Source of the DNA: Clostridia bacterium
Lineage (GTDB): Bacteria > Bacillota_A > Clostridia > Oscillospirales > CAG-272
DNA length: 11,999 bases
Direction: 5' to 3'
NCBI GenBank assembly: GCA_017626655.1
Contig: JAGAIH010000041.1
Span: 1 to 11,999, forward strand
The position numbers were made by a program, and so were the translations under genes. Shown in pieces: positions 1 through 6,031 of this stretch. Each line of letters opens with the position of its first letter. Positions within the stretch are counted from its first letter, which is position 1. The notes beneath the pieces were generated by a model. The model worked only from the letters and a program-made list of their open reading frames with translations, was not told the origin of the DNA and did not search any database.

Positions 1-40
1 CGGATGCGGGGGACCGCGAAGCGGTGGATGAGGAGAGCGG
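1..40. repeat. Intergenic hairpin repeat, copy 1 (cut by the left edge)
   Basis: Positions 26-40 are a perfect 15-base inverted match to 117-131. The adjacent small hairpin ACCGC-GAA-GCGGT (13-25) corresponds to the CACCCGC hairpin of the second copy. The layout (a CTCTCCTCATCC-type core followed by short GC hairpins) matches an intergenic repeat that I recall as frequent in gut Clostridia. The element runs off the left edge, so its full length cannot be seen. Confidence 0.6.
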
Positions 41-116
41 CACACAGTTCGGTGTCGGGTGTAGATTTTTCCTGGTATATCAAGGGGTTTGTCACACCCA
101 TATAGGAAAACTCAAC

Positions 117-173
117 CCGCTCTCCTCATCCGTCACCCGCTAAAGCGGGTGCCACCTTCCCCGCTGGGGAAGG
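117..173. repeat. Intergenic hairpin repeat, copy 2 (inverted relative to copy 1)
   Basis: The core at 117-131 is the exact reverse complement of 26-40. It is followed by two perfect hairpins: CACCCGC/GCGGGTG (134-140/145-151, loop TAAA) and CCTTCCCC/GGGGAAGG (155-162/166-173, loop GCT). Neither has a T-tract on the plus strand, so they look like a dispersed repeat rather than a terminator. The reading frame of the downstream regulator is open across this repeat by chance, one reason for not extending that gene to an upstream start. Confidence 0.65.
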
Positions 174-287
174 CTAATGGTCGCGGTTGCCTCCCCAATA
201 AACCCAAATTTGAACAAAATCCCGCCCCCATCCCTCCGCAGATATCCCCCTCTAAACCGTTGGTTGAGCAAACCGAAAAACAAGTTA

Positions 288-315
288 TTGACTTTTCCCC
301 CGAATATGGTACAAT
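288..315 (+). promoter_or_regulatory. Sigma-A promoter of the XRE-family regulator gene
   Basis: TTGACT (288-293) and TACAAT (310-315) are separated by 16 bases, each box one base from consensus. The predicted transcript begins near 322, giving a leader of about 37 bases to the ATG at 359. This supports the start at 359, because the open frame upstream of it would lie inside the promoter. Confidence 0.7.
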
Positions 316-358
316 AAGAGCAGAAGCCCACAAGACTCACAGAAAGGCAGATACACAC

Positions 359-1861
359 ATGAACATTGGTGAAAAGATCGCGGAGCTCCGCCGTGACGCG
401 GGCATGACCCAGGAGGTGCTGGCCTCCAGGCTGGTCATTTCCCCCCAGGCCGTCTCCAAATGGGAGCGGGGCGTCGCCAACCCCGACCTGGAATTGATCC
501 CCGAGATCGCGCGGCTCTTCGGTGTCTCCGCCGACGAGCTGCTGGGTCTCTCCTCCCCCAAAGCACGGGATAACGAGCTGGAGTCACGGATCGGCTCCCT
601 GGAACGCCTCCTTTCCATGCTCACCGAAAAGGACGACAACGCCACCCGCGAGATCCTGCTCCAAGGCGCCCCCCGCGTGGCGAGCTTTGACTTCACCAAA
701 ATGCCCGCCGAGGAGAAGAAGAAGTGGAAGCCCGACGGGCTCTGCATTCTGGACGATCGCCAAGGCTCCGAGCTGGTCTGTAAGGCTACACCCATAGAGC
801 GGGCCGTTGGAGCCGCCGTGGATCCTCAACTCATCTTCGCGGGCCTTTCGGTGGCTGTCAACGGCCCCCTGCACGTCCTCATTCACCTATGCACCAAGGG
901 TAGCAATCATGCCCGCAACCACCACTTGGCAGTCTACTTCACCACCGAAGAGAATCCCGAATGGGATAACCAAAAATCCGCGTGGTGCGGTTGTATCAAC
1001 GGCAACTGGATCGGCATCGACCTGCTCATCAACAATCCGTTGCTCCGCGGCACCCTGACAGGCCTGCGTATCGACCCCTTCGACTACGGCGACGGCACCA
1101 CCACCGTGGATTCTGTCCGCCTCATGACCGATGATGGCGAGCTGGTAGCCGATCTTACCCCTCTGCTCACCGATAAGTTTGCCATCCTTGACAATCATGA
1201 TCCAATTGAGAATATCACCACGCCCCATCTTTTCCTCAAAAACGTGGTGTATACCGAATCCCCCGCAGGTAAGCTGTCCTTGGTCTCGGTTCCCGCCAAG
1301 ATCGTAAGGCAGGTCTACGACCCCATGCTGATACGGGACGGCCTCTCCATCGACGCAAGCAAGGTCCGCTATATCCACCTCCGCATGAAGACCTCCCTCT
1401 TCGACCGCAACCGAGGCACCTACCGCACGACGCTCAATATCAACTGCAACGCCGAAATGAAGCTCTATTTCAAGACCGAGGGCTGTGACGACTACACCGA
1501 GCAACGCTGTATCGGCGTCCACTACCTCGCCACCGACCAGATGCAGGACATCTACATCGACACCTCCATAAGCAGCGCCTGGCACGGCACCCTCACAGGC
1601 CTGCGCCTCGACCCCATCGAGAACCAGGGCGCCTCCTTTGAGATCGCCCAAATTGAACTGCTGGAAGGCACCCCAAAAGTCAAGCTCAGCGGCTTCATGA
1701 GCAGTCTGGAGGAAAAGATCGCCCGGCTGGAGACCGCCGTCGCCGACTTGGAGGGAGAGCTGGAGGACGCGCGAAGCACAGCCGAGGAGGCCCTGGATGA
1801 GGTCGAAGACCTCAAAAGCGAGCTGGAAGATCTCCGCGGAAAAATTGAAAACGGTGATTGA
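359..1861 (+). CDS. XRE-family HTH regulator with two repeated beta-rich (CBM-like) modules and a coiled coil
   Basis: A 500-residue protein. Residues 5-62 are a Cro/C1-type helix-turn-helix (MTQEVLASRLVISPQAVSKW at 16-35), so it should bind DNA in the cytoplasm. Residues 70-92 form a short helical linker. Two modules follow, at about 141-257 and 297-436. Both contain a YF-T/K-TE strand (193-197 and 370-374) and a near-identical block, GTLTGLRIDP (231-240) and GTLTGLRLDP (410-419), preceded in the second copy by a Trp-His pair. The block W-x-GT-x-LR-x-DP followed by an I-x-x-I-x-L strand resembles galactose-binding-type carbohydrate modules appended to secreted glycosidases; that assignment is inference. 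Residues 444-498 are a strongly heptad, acidic coiled coil, probably for oligomerisation. The start at 359 is chosen because the promoter (288-315) and a weak AAAGG site (343-347) lie just upstream and the HTH begins at once. The frame is open further upstream to 89, but that part reads as low-complexity repeat translation. The gene is monocistronic, with a terminator at 1945-1977. The DNA-binding call is firm; ligand and targets are unknown. Confidence 0.85.
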   Translation: MNIGEKIAELRRDAGMTQEVLASRLVISPQAVSKWERGVANPDLELIPEIARLFGVSADELLGLSSPKARDNELESRIGSLERLLSMLTEKDDNATREILLQGAPRVASFDFTKMPAEEKKKWKPDGLCILDDRQGSELVCKATPIERAVGAAVDPQLIFAGLSVAVNGPLHVLIHLCTKGSNHARNHHLAVYFTTEENPEWDNQKSAWCGCINGNWIGIDLLINNPLLRGTLTGLRIDPFDYGDGTTTVDSVRLMTDDGELVADLTPLLTDKFAILDNHDPIENITTPHLFLKNVVYTESPAGKLSLVSVPAKIVRQVYDPMLIRDGLSIDASKVRYIHLRMKTSLFDRNRGTYRTTLNINCNAEMKLYFKTEGCDDYTEQRCIGVHYLATDQMQDIYIDTSISSAWHGTLTGLRLDPIENQGASFEIAQIELLEGTPKVKLSGFMSSLEEKIARLETAVADLEGELEDARSTAEEALDEVEDLKSELEDLRGKIENGD

Positions 1862-1944
1862 AGAAACCTCCCATGCCGGGCAAGTAGCTCCGCCCTCGTT
1901 CCCGGACACGAGAGATCGGCGAAGGGAATCCGCCTTCCAAACAA

Positions 1945-1977
1945 ATAAAGGAGGACTCACACGGAGTCCTCCTTTAT
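1945..1977. terminator. Bidirectional rho-independent terminator between convergent genes
   Basis: A 14-base perfect stem (1945-1958/1964-1977) with the loop ACACG lies between the convergent stops at 1861 and 1992. The A/T-rich base of the stem supplies U-rich tails in both directions. The tail is better on the minus strand (TTTATTTGTTT), so it probably serves chiefly the membrane-protein gene. Confidence 0.85.
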
Positions 1978-1991
1978 GGTTTTCATGAAAA

Positions 1992-3527
1992 TCAGGGCTT
2001 CTGAGCGTCTCCGATGGCATCAAAGGTTCCATCGGCGTGACTGACCAGATAGTCGGTAAGCTCTTCCTTGGTGATTTCGCCGTCAGCGCCCAAATCGTCG
2101 ATCATCTCATGGGACATCTTCAGGGCTACGTCCTCAGGCACATTATAGCCCCGATCAGCAAAGCTACCCCGAACCTCACGCAGAATCAGATTGTCCCGCT
2201 CTGCCTCGCTCATACGCAGAGAATCGGTCAAGGCATCCGCCACCTCGTCCATCATTGCGCTATACTTGCCGCTCTTCAGATCATCCAAGCCCAGCATATT
2301 GGACACCAGACGAATGGACAATGCCTTCAGCTCGTCGGCCAGCACCGCCAAACGCTCGTTTTTCTCCAGCTTAGCCAGCATATCTGTCAGAAGTCCGCTT
2401 TCTCCTATACGGCGCACCATGGCGGTATAGTTAGCGTTCTTCTTCACCATATCGTTGACAAACAGATCGCCTACCAAATCCAGCAGGAGGTGAGCGTCCT
2501 CTGCCAAGGTTTCGGGAGTCTCATCGGCCAACACGGTCAGGAAGCTGTCAATGGTCGGATTCAAGGTCTTATCCAGAGTAGGACGCTTCACGCCTACGAA
2601 GCGCTCGTTGGCCAGCCAGGTCTCAGAGAGAGCCACCAGTGTATCGTTAGCCAACAGAGAAATCCAATCGGATTCAAACAGAGCGTCACCCGCGGCCAGC
2701 AAATCCCTCTTGTCAGAGGTTGTGTAATCGGCCTTCTTAAAGGACTGCACCACATCCAGGATGTCAGCGGCAGACTCCACAAGTCCGTTCAACTCCTGCT
2801 CCAGATTGATTTTCACCTTCTGCCCATGCGTAACGGAGGTGTCCAGAGTAGCGGTAGTCACAGCCTTGAAAATAGGCTTGCCAATCGTATTGTGGACCAC
2901 CAGGACAACGGGATTGCTCTCCACCGTGTCCATGATCTCCTCCAGATCGTCCTCATCCATATCAATACGGTCCAGCACATTCTTCTCTACCATCTTGTAG
3001 TCGGCCAGATCCTCATCCACAAAGGTATCGAGCAGATGAGCGCCAAACGCCAGATATCCGCACAGAGGAACCAGCGTCACAATCGCGATCAAAAGGCCGT
3101 TGAACGCGCCCAAAGGCATGGAAATCGCCTGATGGGATCGCTTCTTCAGGATCGGCACACACTTTTCCACGATCCAAGCGCCGATGGAGAGCAATCCGCG
3201 CACAAGGAGGAAGACCGCCAGGTACAGGATAGGCGCCGCGACCACGGCAATAATGACCCGTACGCTCTCGGCACCCACAGGAACCGCGTCCAAAAAACTC
3301 TCGGCTTTGGTACCCAAGCGGGGCAGAATAAAATCGTAAACAAAGCCGGCTGCCAGCTTCGCCAAAACCTTAGTCAACGGAATCGATGCGACTGCCGACA
3401 CGATGGTAACACCTATGCGTACCGTAGTCATAATCCAGTTTTTCTTACGAGCGGCAAACAGATAGATTGCCGCCAGACCAAGCATGTACACGACGGCAAC
3501 GAGAGTGAAAATCAATCCGATAGTCAT
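1992..3527 (-). CDS. CvpA-like multi-pass membrane protein with a C-terminal EF-hand-like loop
   Basis: A 511-residue membrane protein. Hydrophobic segments lie at about residues 3-25, 36-60, 88-113 and 139-165. The last begins with a G-A-F-N-G-L-L motif after a basic loop (KKRSH), resembling the CvpA (colicin V production) family, which is much shorter and ends there. Residues 170-511 are soluble, acidic and mostly helical, with no domain I can name. Near the end, DLGADGEITKEE (478-489) fits a calcium-type EF-hand loop: Asp1, Asp5, Gly6, Ile8, Thr9 and Glu12 are present, but Gly replaces the usual ligand at position 3. The start is ATG 3527, which has GGAGG eight bases upstream (3536-3540 on the plus strand). 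An in-frame TTG at 3542 overlaps that ribosome site and is rejected. A perfect promoter (3560-3588) precedes it and a terminator (1945-1977) follows, so it is monocistronic. Function unknown; the CvpA link rests on topology and short motifs. Confidence 0.75.
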   Translation of the reverse strand: MTIGLIFTLVAVVYMLGLAAIYLFAARKKNWIMTTVRIGVTIVSAVASIPLTKVLAKLAAGFVYDFILPRLGTKAESFLDAVPVGAESVRVIIAVVAAPILYLAVFLLVRGLLSIGAWIVEKCVPILKKRSHQAISMPLGAFNGLLIAIVTLVPLCGYLAFGAHLLDTFVDEDLADYKMVEKNVLDRIDMDEDDLEEIMDTVESNPVVLVVHNTIGKPIFKAVTTATLDTSVTHGQKVKINLEQELNGLVESAADILDVVQSFKKADYTTSDKRDLLAAGDALFESDWISLLANDTLVALSETWLANERFVGVKRPTLDKTLNPTIDSFLTVLADETPETLAEDAHLLLDLVGDLFVNDMVKKNANYTAMVRRIGESGLLTDMLAKLEKNERLAVLADELKALSIRLVSNMLGLDDLKSGKYSAMMDEVADALTDSLRMSEAERDNLILREVRGSFADRGYNVPEDVALKMSHEMIDDLGADGEITKEELTDYLVSHADGTFDAIGDAQKP

Positions 3528-3559
3528 GGAAATGTCCTCCAAATGTTACATACATAGTC

Positions 3560-3588
3560 ATTATAGCACACATTTCCTCTGTTGTCAA
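3560..3588 (-). promoter_or_regulatory. Perfect-consensus sigma-A promoter for the membrane-protein gene
   Basis: Read on the minus strand: TTGACA (3588-3583), exactly 17 bases, then TATAAT (3565-3560). Transcription should begin around 3553, about 25 bases before the ATG at 3527, leaving room for the GGAGG ribosome site. It is back to back with the tRNA promoter, the -35 boxes being about 60 bases apart across an A/T-rich spacer. Confidence 0.9.
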
Positions 3589-3648
3589 TGATGTTTTGTC
3601 TATTCGCGAAAAATCGAAAAATATTTTCAACTTTTTTTGAAAAAGCCC

Positions 3649-3677
3649 TTGACAAATCCCTTCCTTTGTGCTATAAT
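3649..3677 (+). promoter_or_regulatory. Perfect-consensus sigma-A promoter for the tRNA-Thr/tRNA-Tyr operon
   Basis: TTGACA (3649-3654), 17 bases, TATAAT (3672-3677). The A/T-rich stretch just upstream (about 3610-3643, with T-runs and A-runs) is placed where an UP element would act, as expected for a stable-RNA promoter. The first tRNA begins 34 bases after the -10 box. Confidence 0.9.
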
Positions 3678-3711
3678 ATCGTCGTTCCGCTGATGAACGT
3701 AATTAACAACT

Positions 3712-3786
3712 GCTGGTGTGGCTCAATGGCAGAGCACCTGATTTGTAATCAGGCGGTTGATGGTTCGACTCCGTTCACCAGCTCCA
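3712..3786 (+). tRNA. tRNA-Thr (anticodon UGU)
   Basis: The acceptor stem GCTGGTG (3712-3718) pairs with CACCAGC (3776-3782). The D-stem GCTC/GAGC and anticodon stem CCTGA/TCAGG are intact. The loop TTTGTAA (3742-3748) carries anticodon TGT at 3744-3746. The T-loop TTCGACT is normal. The discriminator is T3783 and the 3' CCA is encoded (3784-3786). It decodes ACA, and probably other ACN codons, as threonine. The tRNA-Tyr gene follows after five bases, so the two are cotranscribed. Confidence 0.95.
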
Positions 3787-3791
3787 TATTT

Positions 3792-3876
3792 GGGGGATTT
3801 CCCGAGCGGCCAAAGGGGGCAGACTGTAAATCTGTTGTCACTGACTTCGGTGGTCCGAATCCACCATCCCCCACCA
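3792..3876 (+). tRNA. tRNA-Tyr (anticodon GUA)
   Basis: An 85-base class II tRNA. The acceptor stem GGGGGAT (3792-3798) pairs with ATCCCCC (3866-3872); the discriminator is A3873 and CCA is encoded (3874-3876). The anticodon loop CTGTAAA carries GTA at 3826-3828. A long variable arm follows, as expected for bacterial tRNA-Tyr, then the T-arm GGTGG/CCACC with loop TCCGAAT. The 3' end of this gene is duplicated downstream (see 3914-4044). Confidence 0.95.
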
Positions 3877-3884
3877 AGTGAAAG

Positions 3885-3909
3885 ACCACTGCGAAAGCAG
3901 TGGTTTTTT
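3885..3909 (+). terminator. Rho-independent terminator of the tRNA operon
   Basis: Perfect 8-base stem ACCACTGC/GCAGTGGT (3885-3892/3897-3904) with a GAAA tetraloop, followed by a T-run (3904-3909). It starts nine bases after the tRNA-Tyr CCA. Confidence 0.92.
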
Positions 3910-3913
3910 GCTT

Positions 3914-4044
3914 GGTGGGGGGATCGATGGTGAGGCCACCGATGCAAGGACCCGGCGATCCTTCCCCGCTCTGCTCCATTGGTGGTCCTTGCCCCCGAGC
4001 GAAGCGAGGATGTGGTCACGAATCCACCATCCCCCACCTTTTTT
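3914..4044. repeat. Element bounded by tRNA-Tyr 3'-end copies (integration scar or MITE-like repeat)
   Basis: Positions 4019-4038 repeat exactly 20 bases of the tRNA-Tyr 3' end (3856-3875). The match extends further left if one inserted A (4018) is allowed. Positions 3914-3932 hold an inverted version (GGTGGGGGG, then ATGGTG after a short interruption), so the segment has imperfect terminal inverted repeats. Inside is a 9-base inverted repeat GCAAGGACC/GGTCCTTGC (3944-3952/3984-3992). A T-run (4039-4044) follows. tRNA 3' ends are classic integrase attachment sites, so this could be the remnant of an integrated element; a dispersed repeat that captured a tRNA end is the alternative. No integrase gene is visible. 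Confidence 0.55.
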
Positions 4045-4046
4045 AT

Positions 4047-4085
4047 CCAAGCCGCAGGCTTGGCATATCATCACGCGCCAGCGTG
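4047..4085. repeat. Small tandem hairpin repeat
   Basis: Two hairpins, CCAAGCC/GGCTTGG (4047-4053/4057-4063, loop GCA) and CACGC/GCGTG (4072-4076/4081-4085, loop GCCA), are joined by a CATATCAT spacer. The arrangement resembles dispersed hairpin/ATATCATC repeats that I recall from gut Clostridia; this is memory, not a search. It lies immediately upstream of the ribosome site of the gene at 4123, so it may be in that gene's leader. Confidence 0.4.
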
Positions 4086-4122
4086 TATAACAAAGAGTAG
4101 AATATTACGGAGGATAATCAAT

Positions 4123-4353
4123 ATGGCTGACTACATTCTCTCTAAAGAAGATGTGCAAAATTTGTTTGCATATTTGGAAGATCAATTGGATGCTTGTGAC
4201 TGTGATAGCACTCTACGCTATACAGAGCAATGGCTCAAGGACAATATTTCCCGGGAGCTGCATGAAAGCGTAATGGCGGAGATCACGGATATGGGTGGCT
4301 ATTGCGACTGCGAAGTATTACTTAATTGCTATGAAGACTATGATATAGAATAA
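4123..4353 (+). CDS. Small acidic cysteine-containing protein, DUF2695-like
   Basis: A 76-residue protein. Its most telling parts are CDCDSTLRYTEQWL (25-38) and MGGYCDCEVLLN (57-68). Two C-D-C pairs (Cys25/Cys27 and Cys61/Cys63) suggest metal binding or a structural role. The pattern (a Cys-rich turn, L-R-x-T, then G-G-Y-C-D-C-E-V-L) resembles the DUF2695 family of unknown function; I make this match from memory. The start ATG 4123 has GGAGG at 4109-4113, nine bases upstream. Base use is visibly more AT-rich than the genes around it. Together with its place behind a tRNA-Tyr 3'-end copy, that suggests acquired DNA. No promoter is obvious in the repeat-filled upstream region. It seems to stand alone. 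Confidence 0.75.
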   Translation: MADYILSKEDVQNLFAYLEDQLDACDCDSTLRYTEQWLKDNISRELHESVMAEITDMGGYCDCEVLLNCYEDYDIE

Positions 4354-4382
4354 GAAATTTTCACATTTCCGCAATGAATAGC

Positions 4383-4411
4383 AAACAAAAACCGCGTACC
4401 TTTTGTTTTTT
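4383..4411. terminator. Possible terminator after the DUF2695-like gene
   Basis: AAACAAAA (4383-4390) and TTTTGTTT (4401-4408) can form an 8-base stem around a 10-base GC-richer loop, followed by more T. The stem is almost all A-T, so it is weak. Confidence 0.35.
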
Positions 4412-4454
4412 CAACTCGCTCCGCATCCCGCGGATGAGATCCTCCTTGTAAACA

Positions 4455-4498
4455 CGGTAAACACATTACCGAGGAATGACCGAAGCAACCCCATTCCT
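4455..4498. other. Two stacked inverted repeats ahead of a terminator
   Basis: CGGTAA/TTACCG (4455-4460/4466-4471, loop ACACA) is followed at once by AGGAATG/CATTCCT (4472-4478/4492-4498). The terminator hairpin begins two bases later. The series could be a decayed structured RNA leader, or simply repeat debris. I recognise no riboswitch class in it. Confidence 0.4.
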
Positions 4499-4499
4499 T

Positions 4500-4528
4500 G
4501 CCACCACCACGGTGGCTTTTTCTTTTTT
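4500..4528 (+). terminator. Rho-independent terminator
   Basis: The stem GCCACC/GGTGGC (4500-4505/4511-4516, loop ACCAC) is followed by a long T-rich tail (TTTTTCTTTTTT, 4517-4528). It ends any transcript from the region to its left just before the promoter at 4534, insulating the PHP gene. Confidence 0.8.
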
Positions 4529-4533
4529 ACCTC

Positions 4534-4562
4534 TTTACAGATCCCCCTCCCTGTGCTATAAT
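4534..4562 (+). promoter_or_regulatory. Sigma-A promoter of the PHP-phosphoesterase gene
   Basis: TTTACA (4534-4539), 17 bases, TATAAT (4557-4562). The leader to the ATG at 4596 would be about 27 bases and contains the ribosome site. Confidence 0.8.
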
Positions 4563-4595
4563 AGGTATATCCGTCCCCCGAGAAAGGAGTCCCCC

Positions 4596-5450
4596 ATGCC
4601 CATCGACCTCCATACCCACTCCACCCACTCCGACGGCACCCTCACCCCAGCCGAGCTGATCCGACAAGCCAAGAGCCTGGGTCTGTCCGCCGTCGCCCTC
4701 ACCGACCATAACACTGTCTCGGGTATCCCCGCCTTCCTGGAGGAGGCCCGCAAGCAGGGCGTCACCGCCGTGGCGGGCACCGAGCTGTCCACTGTCTACG
4801 AGGGACAGGAGGTCCACCTCTTGGGCCTCTTCATCCCCTCCGAGGCCCTTGCCGCCGTCACCGCCCTCACCGAGGACTACCTCGCCCGCAAGGAGCAGAG
4901 CAACCGCGACCTGGTGGCCCGTCTGGCCGCCGAAGGCTACAAGGTGGACTATGAAGCCATCCGAGCATCCACCCCCGACGGCAACGTCAACCGCGCCCTC
5001 ATCGCCAAGGCACTCCTGGCAGGAGGGTACGTCCCCTCGGTCAAGGCCGCCTTCCATACCCTTCTGGGGGAGGGCATGGGCTACTACACCCCGCCGACCC
5101 GTCCCGATTTCTTCGACACCATCCGCTTTTTGAAGAGCATCCGCGCCGTCCCCGTCTGGGCCCATCCCCTCCAGTATATGGATGAGGCTACCGTCCGCCA
5201 AGCCCTCCCCGAGGCCGTAGAAGCGGGCCTTGTGGGCATGGAGGTCATGCATTCCTCCTATGACGAGGCAGTCACAGTCCGCGCCAAGGCCTTGGCCGAT
5301 GAGTTTGGCCTGCTCTACAGCGGCGGTAGCGACTTCCATGGCGCGGTCAAGCCCGACGTGTTCCTGGGAGTGGGCAGTCGGGAGGGGGTCGCGCCGAACA
5401 TTCCCGACGAGTATTACGAAGCGCTCAAGGCGAAAGCGGAAGCCCTTTGA
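4596..5450 (+). CDS. PHP-domain metal-dependent phosphoesterase
   Basis: A 284-residue cytoplasmic enzyme, full length for the YciV/TrpH-like PHP group. Metal-site motifs are in order: H6-T-H8 with H11 and D13 (HTHSTHSDGT), TDH at 36-38, GTELS with Glu63, His74, WAHP with His190, HSSY with His219, and GSDFHG with Asp246 and His248. Together these form the usual trinuclear metal centre. Studied relatives hydrolyse 3',5'-nucleoside bisphosphates or act as 5'-3' RNA/DNA exonucleases (the E. coli YciV/RNase AM group). A similar hydrolytic role is likely, but the substrate cannot be read from the sequence. The insertion at about 85-165, between the metal motifs, has NVNRALIA where that family keeps a conserved Arg-containing segment. 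The start ATG 4596 has AAGGAG six bases upstream (4584-4589). It may be cotranscribed with the two small membrane proteins downstream, although a weak hairpin at 5454 separates them. Confidence 0.9.
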   Translation: MPIDLHTHSTHSDGTLTPAELIRQAKSLGLSAVALTDHNTVSGIPAFLEEARKQGVTAVAGTELSTVYEGQEVHLLGLFIPSEALAAVTALTEDYLARKEQSNRDLVARLAAEGYKVDYEAIRASTPDGNVNRALIAKALLAGGYVPSVKAAFHTLLGEGMGYYTPPTRPDFFDTIRFLKSIRAVPVWAHPLQYMDEATVRQALPEAVEAGLVGMEVMHSSYDEAVTVRAKALADEFGLLYSGGSDFHGAVKPDVFLGVGSREGVAPNIPDEYYEALKAKAEAL

Positions 5451-5453
5451 CCC

Positions 5454-5473
5454 ACGGCTCCAATGAGCCGTTT
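5454..5473 (+). terminator. Weak terminator-like hairpin after the PHP gene
   Basis: The 7-base stem ACGGCTC/GAGCCGT (5454-5460/5465-5471, loop CAAT) lies three bases after the stop. Only a short, C-interrupted T-run follows, so partial read-through into the next two genes is plausible. A TTGACA at 5509-5514 has no good -10 partner. Confidence 0.45.
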
Positions 5474-5560
5474 CTCACTTTCCAAGACCCTGACTCAACC
5501 GATTGCGATTGACACCCGCCTCCTTCCATGCTGTTCCATCCCCCCAAAAAGGAGCCACCC

Positions 5561-6031
5561 ATGAGCAAAAAGCGCCGCCCCTACGATCCCTATAGCCAAA
5601 AGCGCAACATTCGCGTCCCCTATACCTACTTCTCCCGCGCCGCTGTCAAGAAGCAGAACCGCCGCTTTTGGGGCGTAGGTATCCCCGCCATCGCCCTGGC
5701 CTTCGCCACCATCCTTCTGGCGGGGTTCGCCCAGGAGTCTGCTTCCCCCACCGTCAAGGAGTCTCTGTACCGCCTCGCCATCCCCCTCTGCGCCCTGACC
5801 GCGGCGGCACTCTGCGGTGTCTTCTGCTTCGTGATCCGCAAAGCCTCCAAGGAAGGCTGGCGGTGCACCTACTCCACCATGGAGCAGCACCAAATGGAGC
5901 AACGCCTCCCCGTCCTCCGCACCCAGAAGGAGCAGGAGGAGGCCGGGCTGGGGGAGGGACTTTTTATCGGGTGCATGGCGGTCCTGGCCCTGATCCTGGT
6001 GGCCGCCGCTATCCGGAGCCTGTGCCAATGA
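5561..6031 (+). CDS. Small three-helix membrane protein, paralogue of the next gene
   Basis: A 156-residue protein that I do not recognise as a named family. It has a basic cytoplasmic-looking N-terminus with VPYTYFSR (19-26) and hydrophobic helices at about 37-56, 70-93 and 132-152. Between the second and third is a charged loop that opens with a W-x-C-x-x-S motif (Trp100, Cys102, Ser105). The next protein (6110-6643) keeps the same plan: IPYARYSR, two helices, W-x-C-x-x-S, a charged loop, then a third helix. The two are therefore probably ancient tandem duplicates. The start ATG 5561 has AAAAAGGAG six bases upstream. The ribosome-site context (AAGGAGCCACCC then ATG) is identical in both paralogues. 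It may be cotranscribed with the PHP gene. Function unknown. Confidence 0.75.
   Translation: MSKKRRPYDPYSQKRNIRVPYTYFSRAAVKKQNRRFWGVGIPAIALAFATILLAGFAQESASPTVKESLYRLAIPLCALTAAALCGVFCFVIRKASKEGWRCTYSTMEQHQMEQRLPVLRTQKEQEEAGLGEGLFIGCMAVLALILVAAAIRSLCQ

Noticed and set aside
89..358. A 90-residue N-terminal extension of the XRE regulator
   Set aside because: It would translate the intergenic repeat and the sigma-A promoter, reads as low-complexity sequence, and has no ribosome site; the HTH begins right after ATG 359.
887..2032. A 381-residue minus-strand open frame inside the XRE regulator
   Set aside because: No motifs or ribosome site; it overlaps the terminator and is a shadow of the plus-strand gene.
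2037..3557. A 506-residue plus-strand open frame opposite the membrane-protein gene
   Set aside because: Rich in His, Gln and Arg with no domain, no ribosome site and no promoter; the minus-strand gene has a perfect promoter, GGAGG and membrane helices.
3723..4074. Minus-strand open frames across the tRNA genes, with peptides such as WWIRTTEVSDNRF
   Set aside because: These are antisense translations of tRNA-Tyr and tRNA-Thr, a well-known class of false proteins; both tRNAs fold completely on the plus strand.
4527..5339. A 270-residue minus-strand open frame opposite the PHP gene
   Set aside because: Gly/Val-rich shadow; the PHP metal motifs are all on the plus strand.
5509..5537. TTGACA at 5509-5514 as a promoter for the small membrane-protein genes
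   Set aside because: At the correct spacing the -10 position reads TGTTCC, which is too far from TATAAT.
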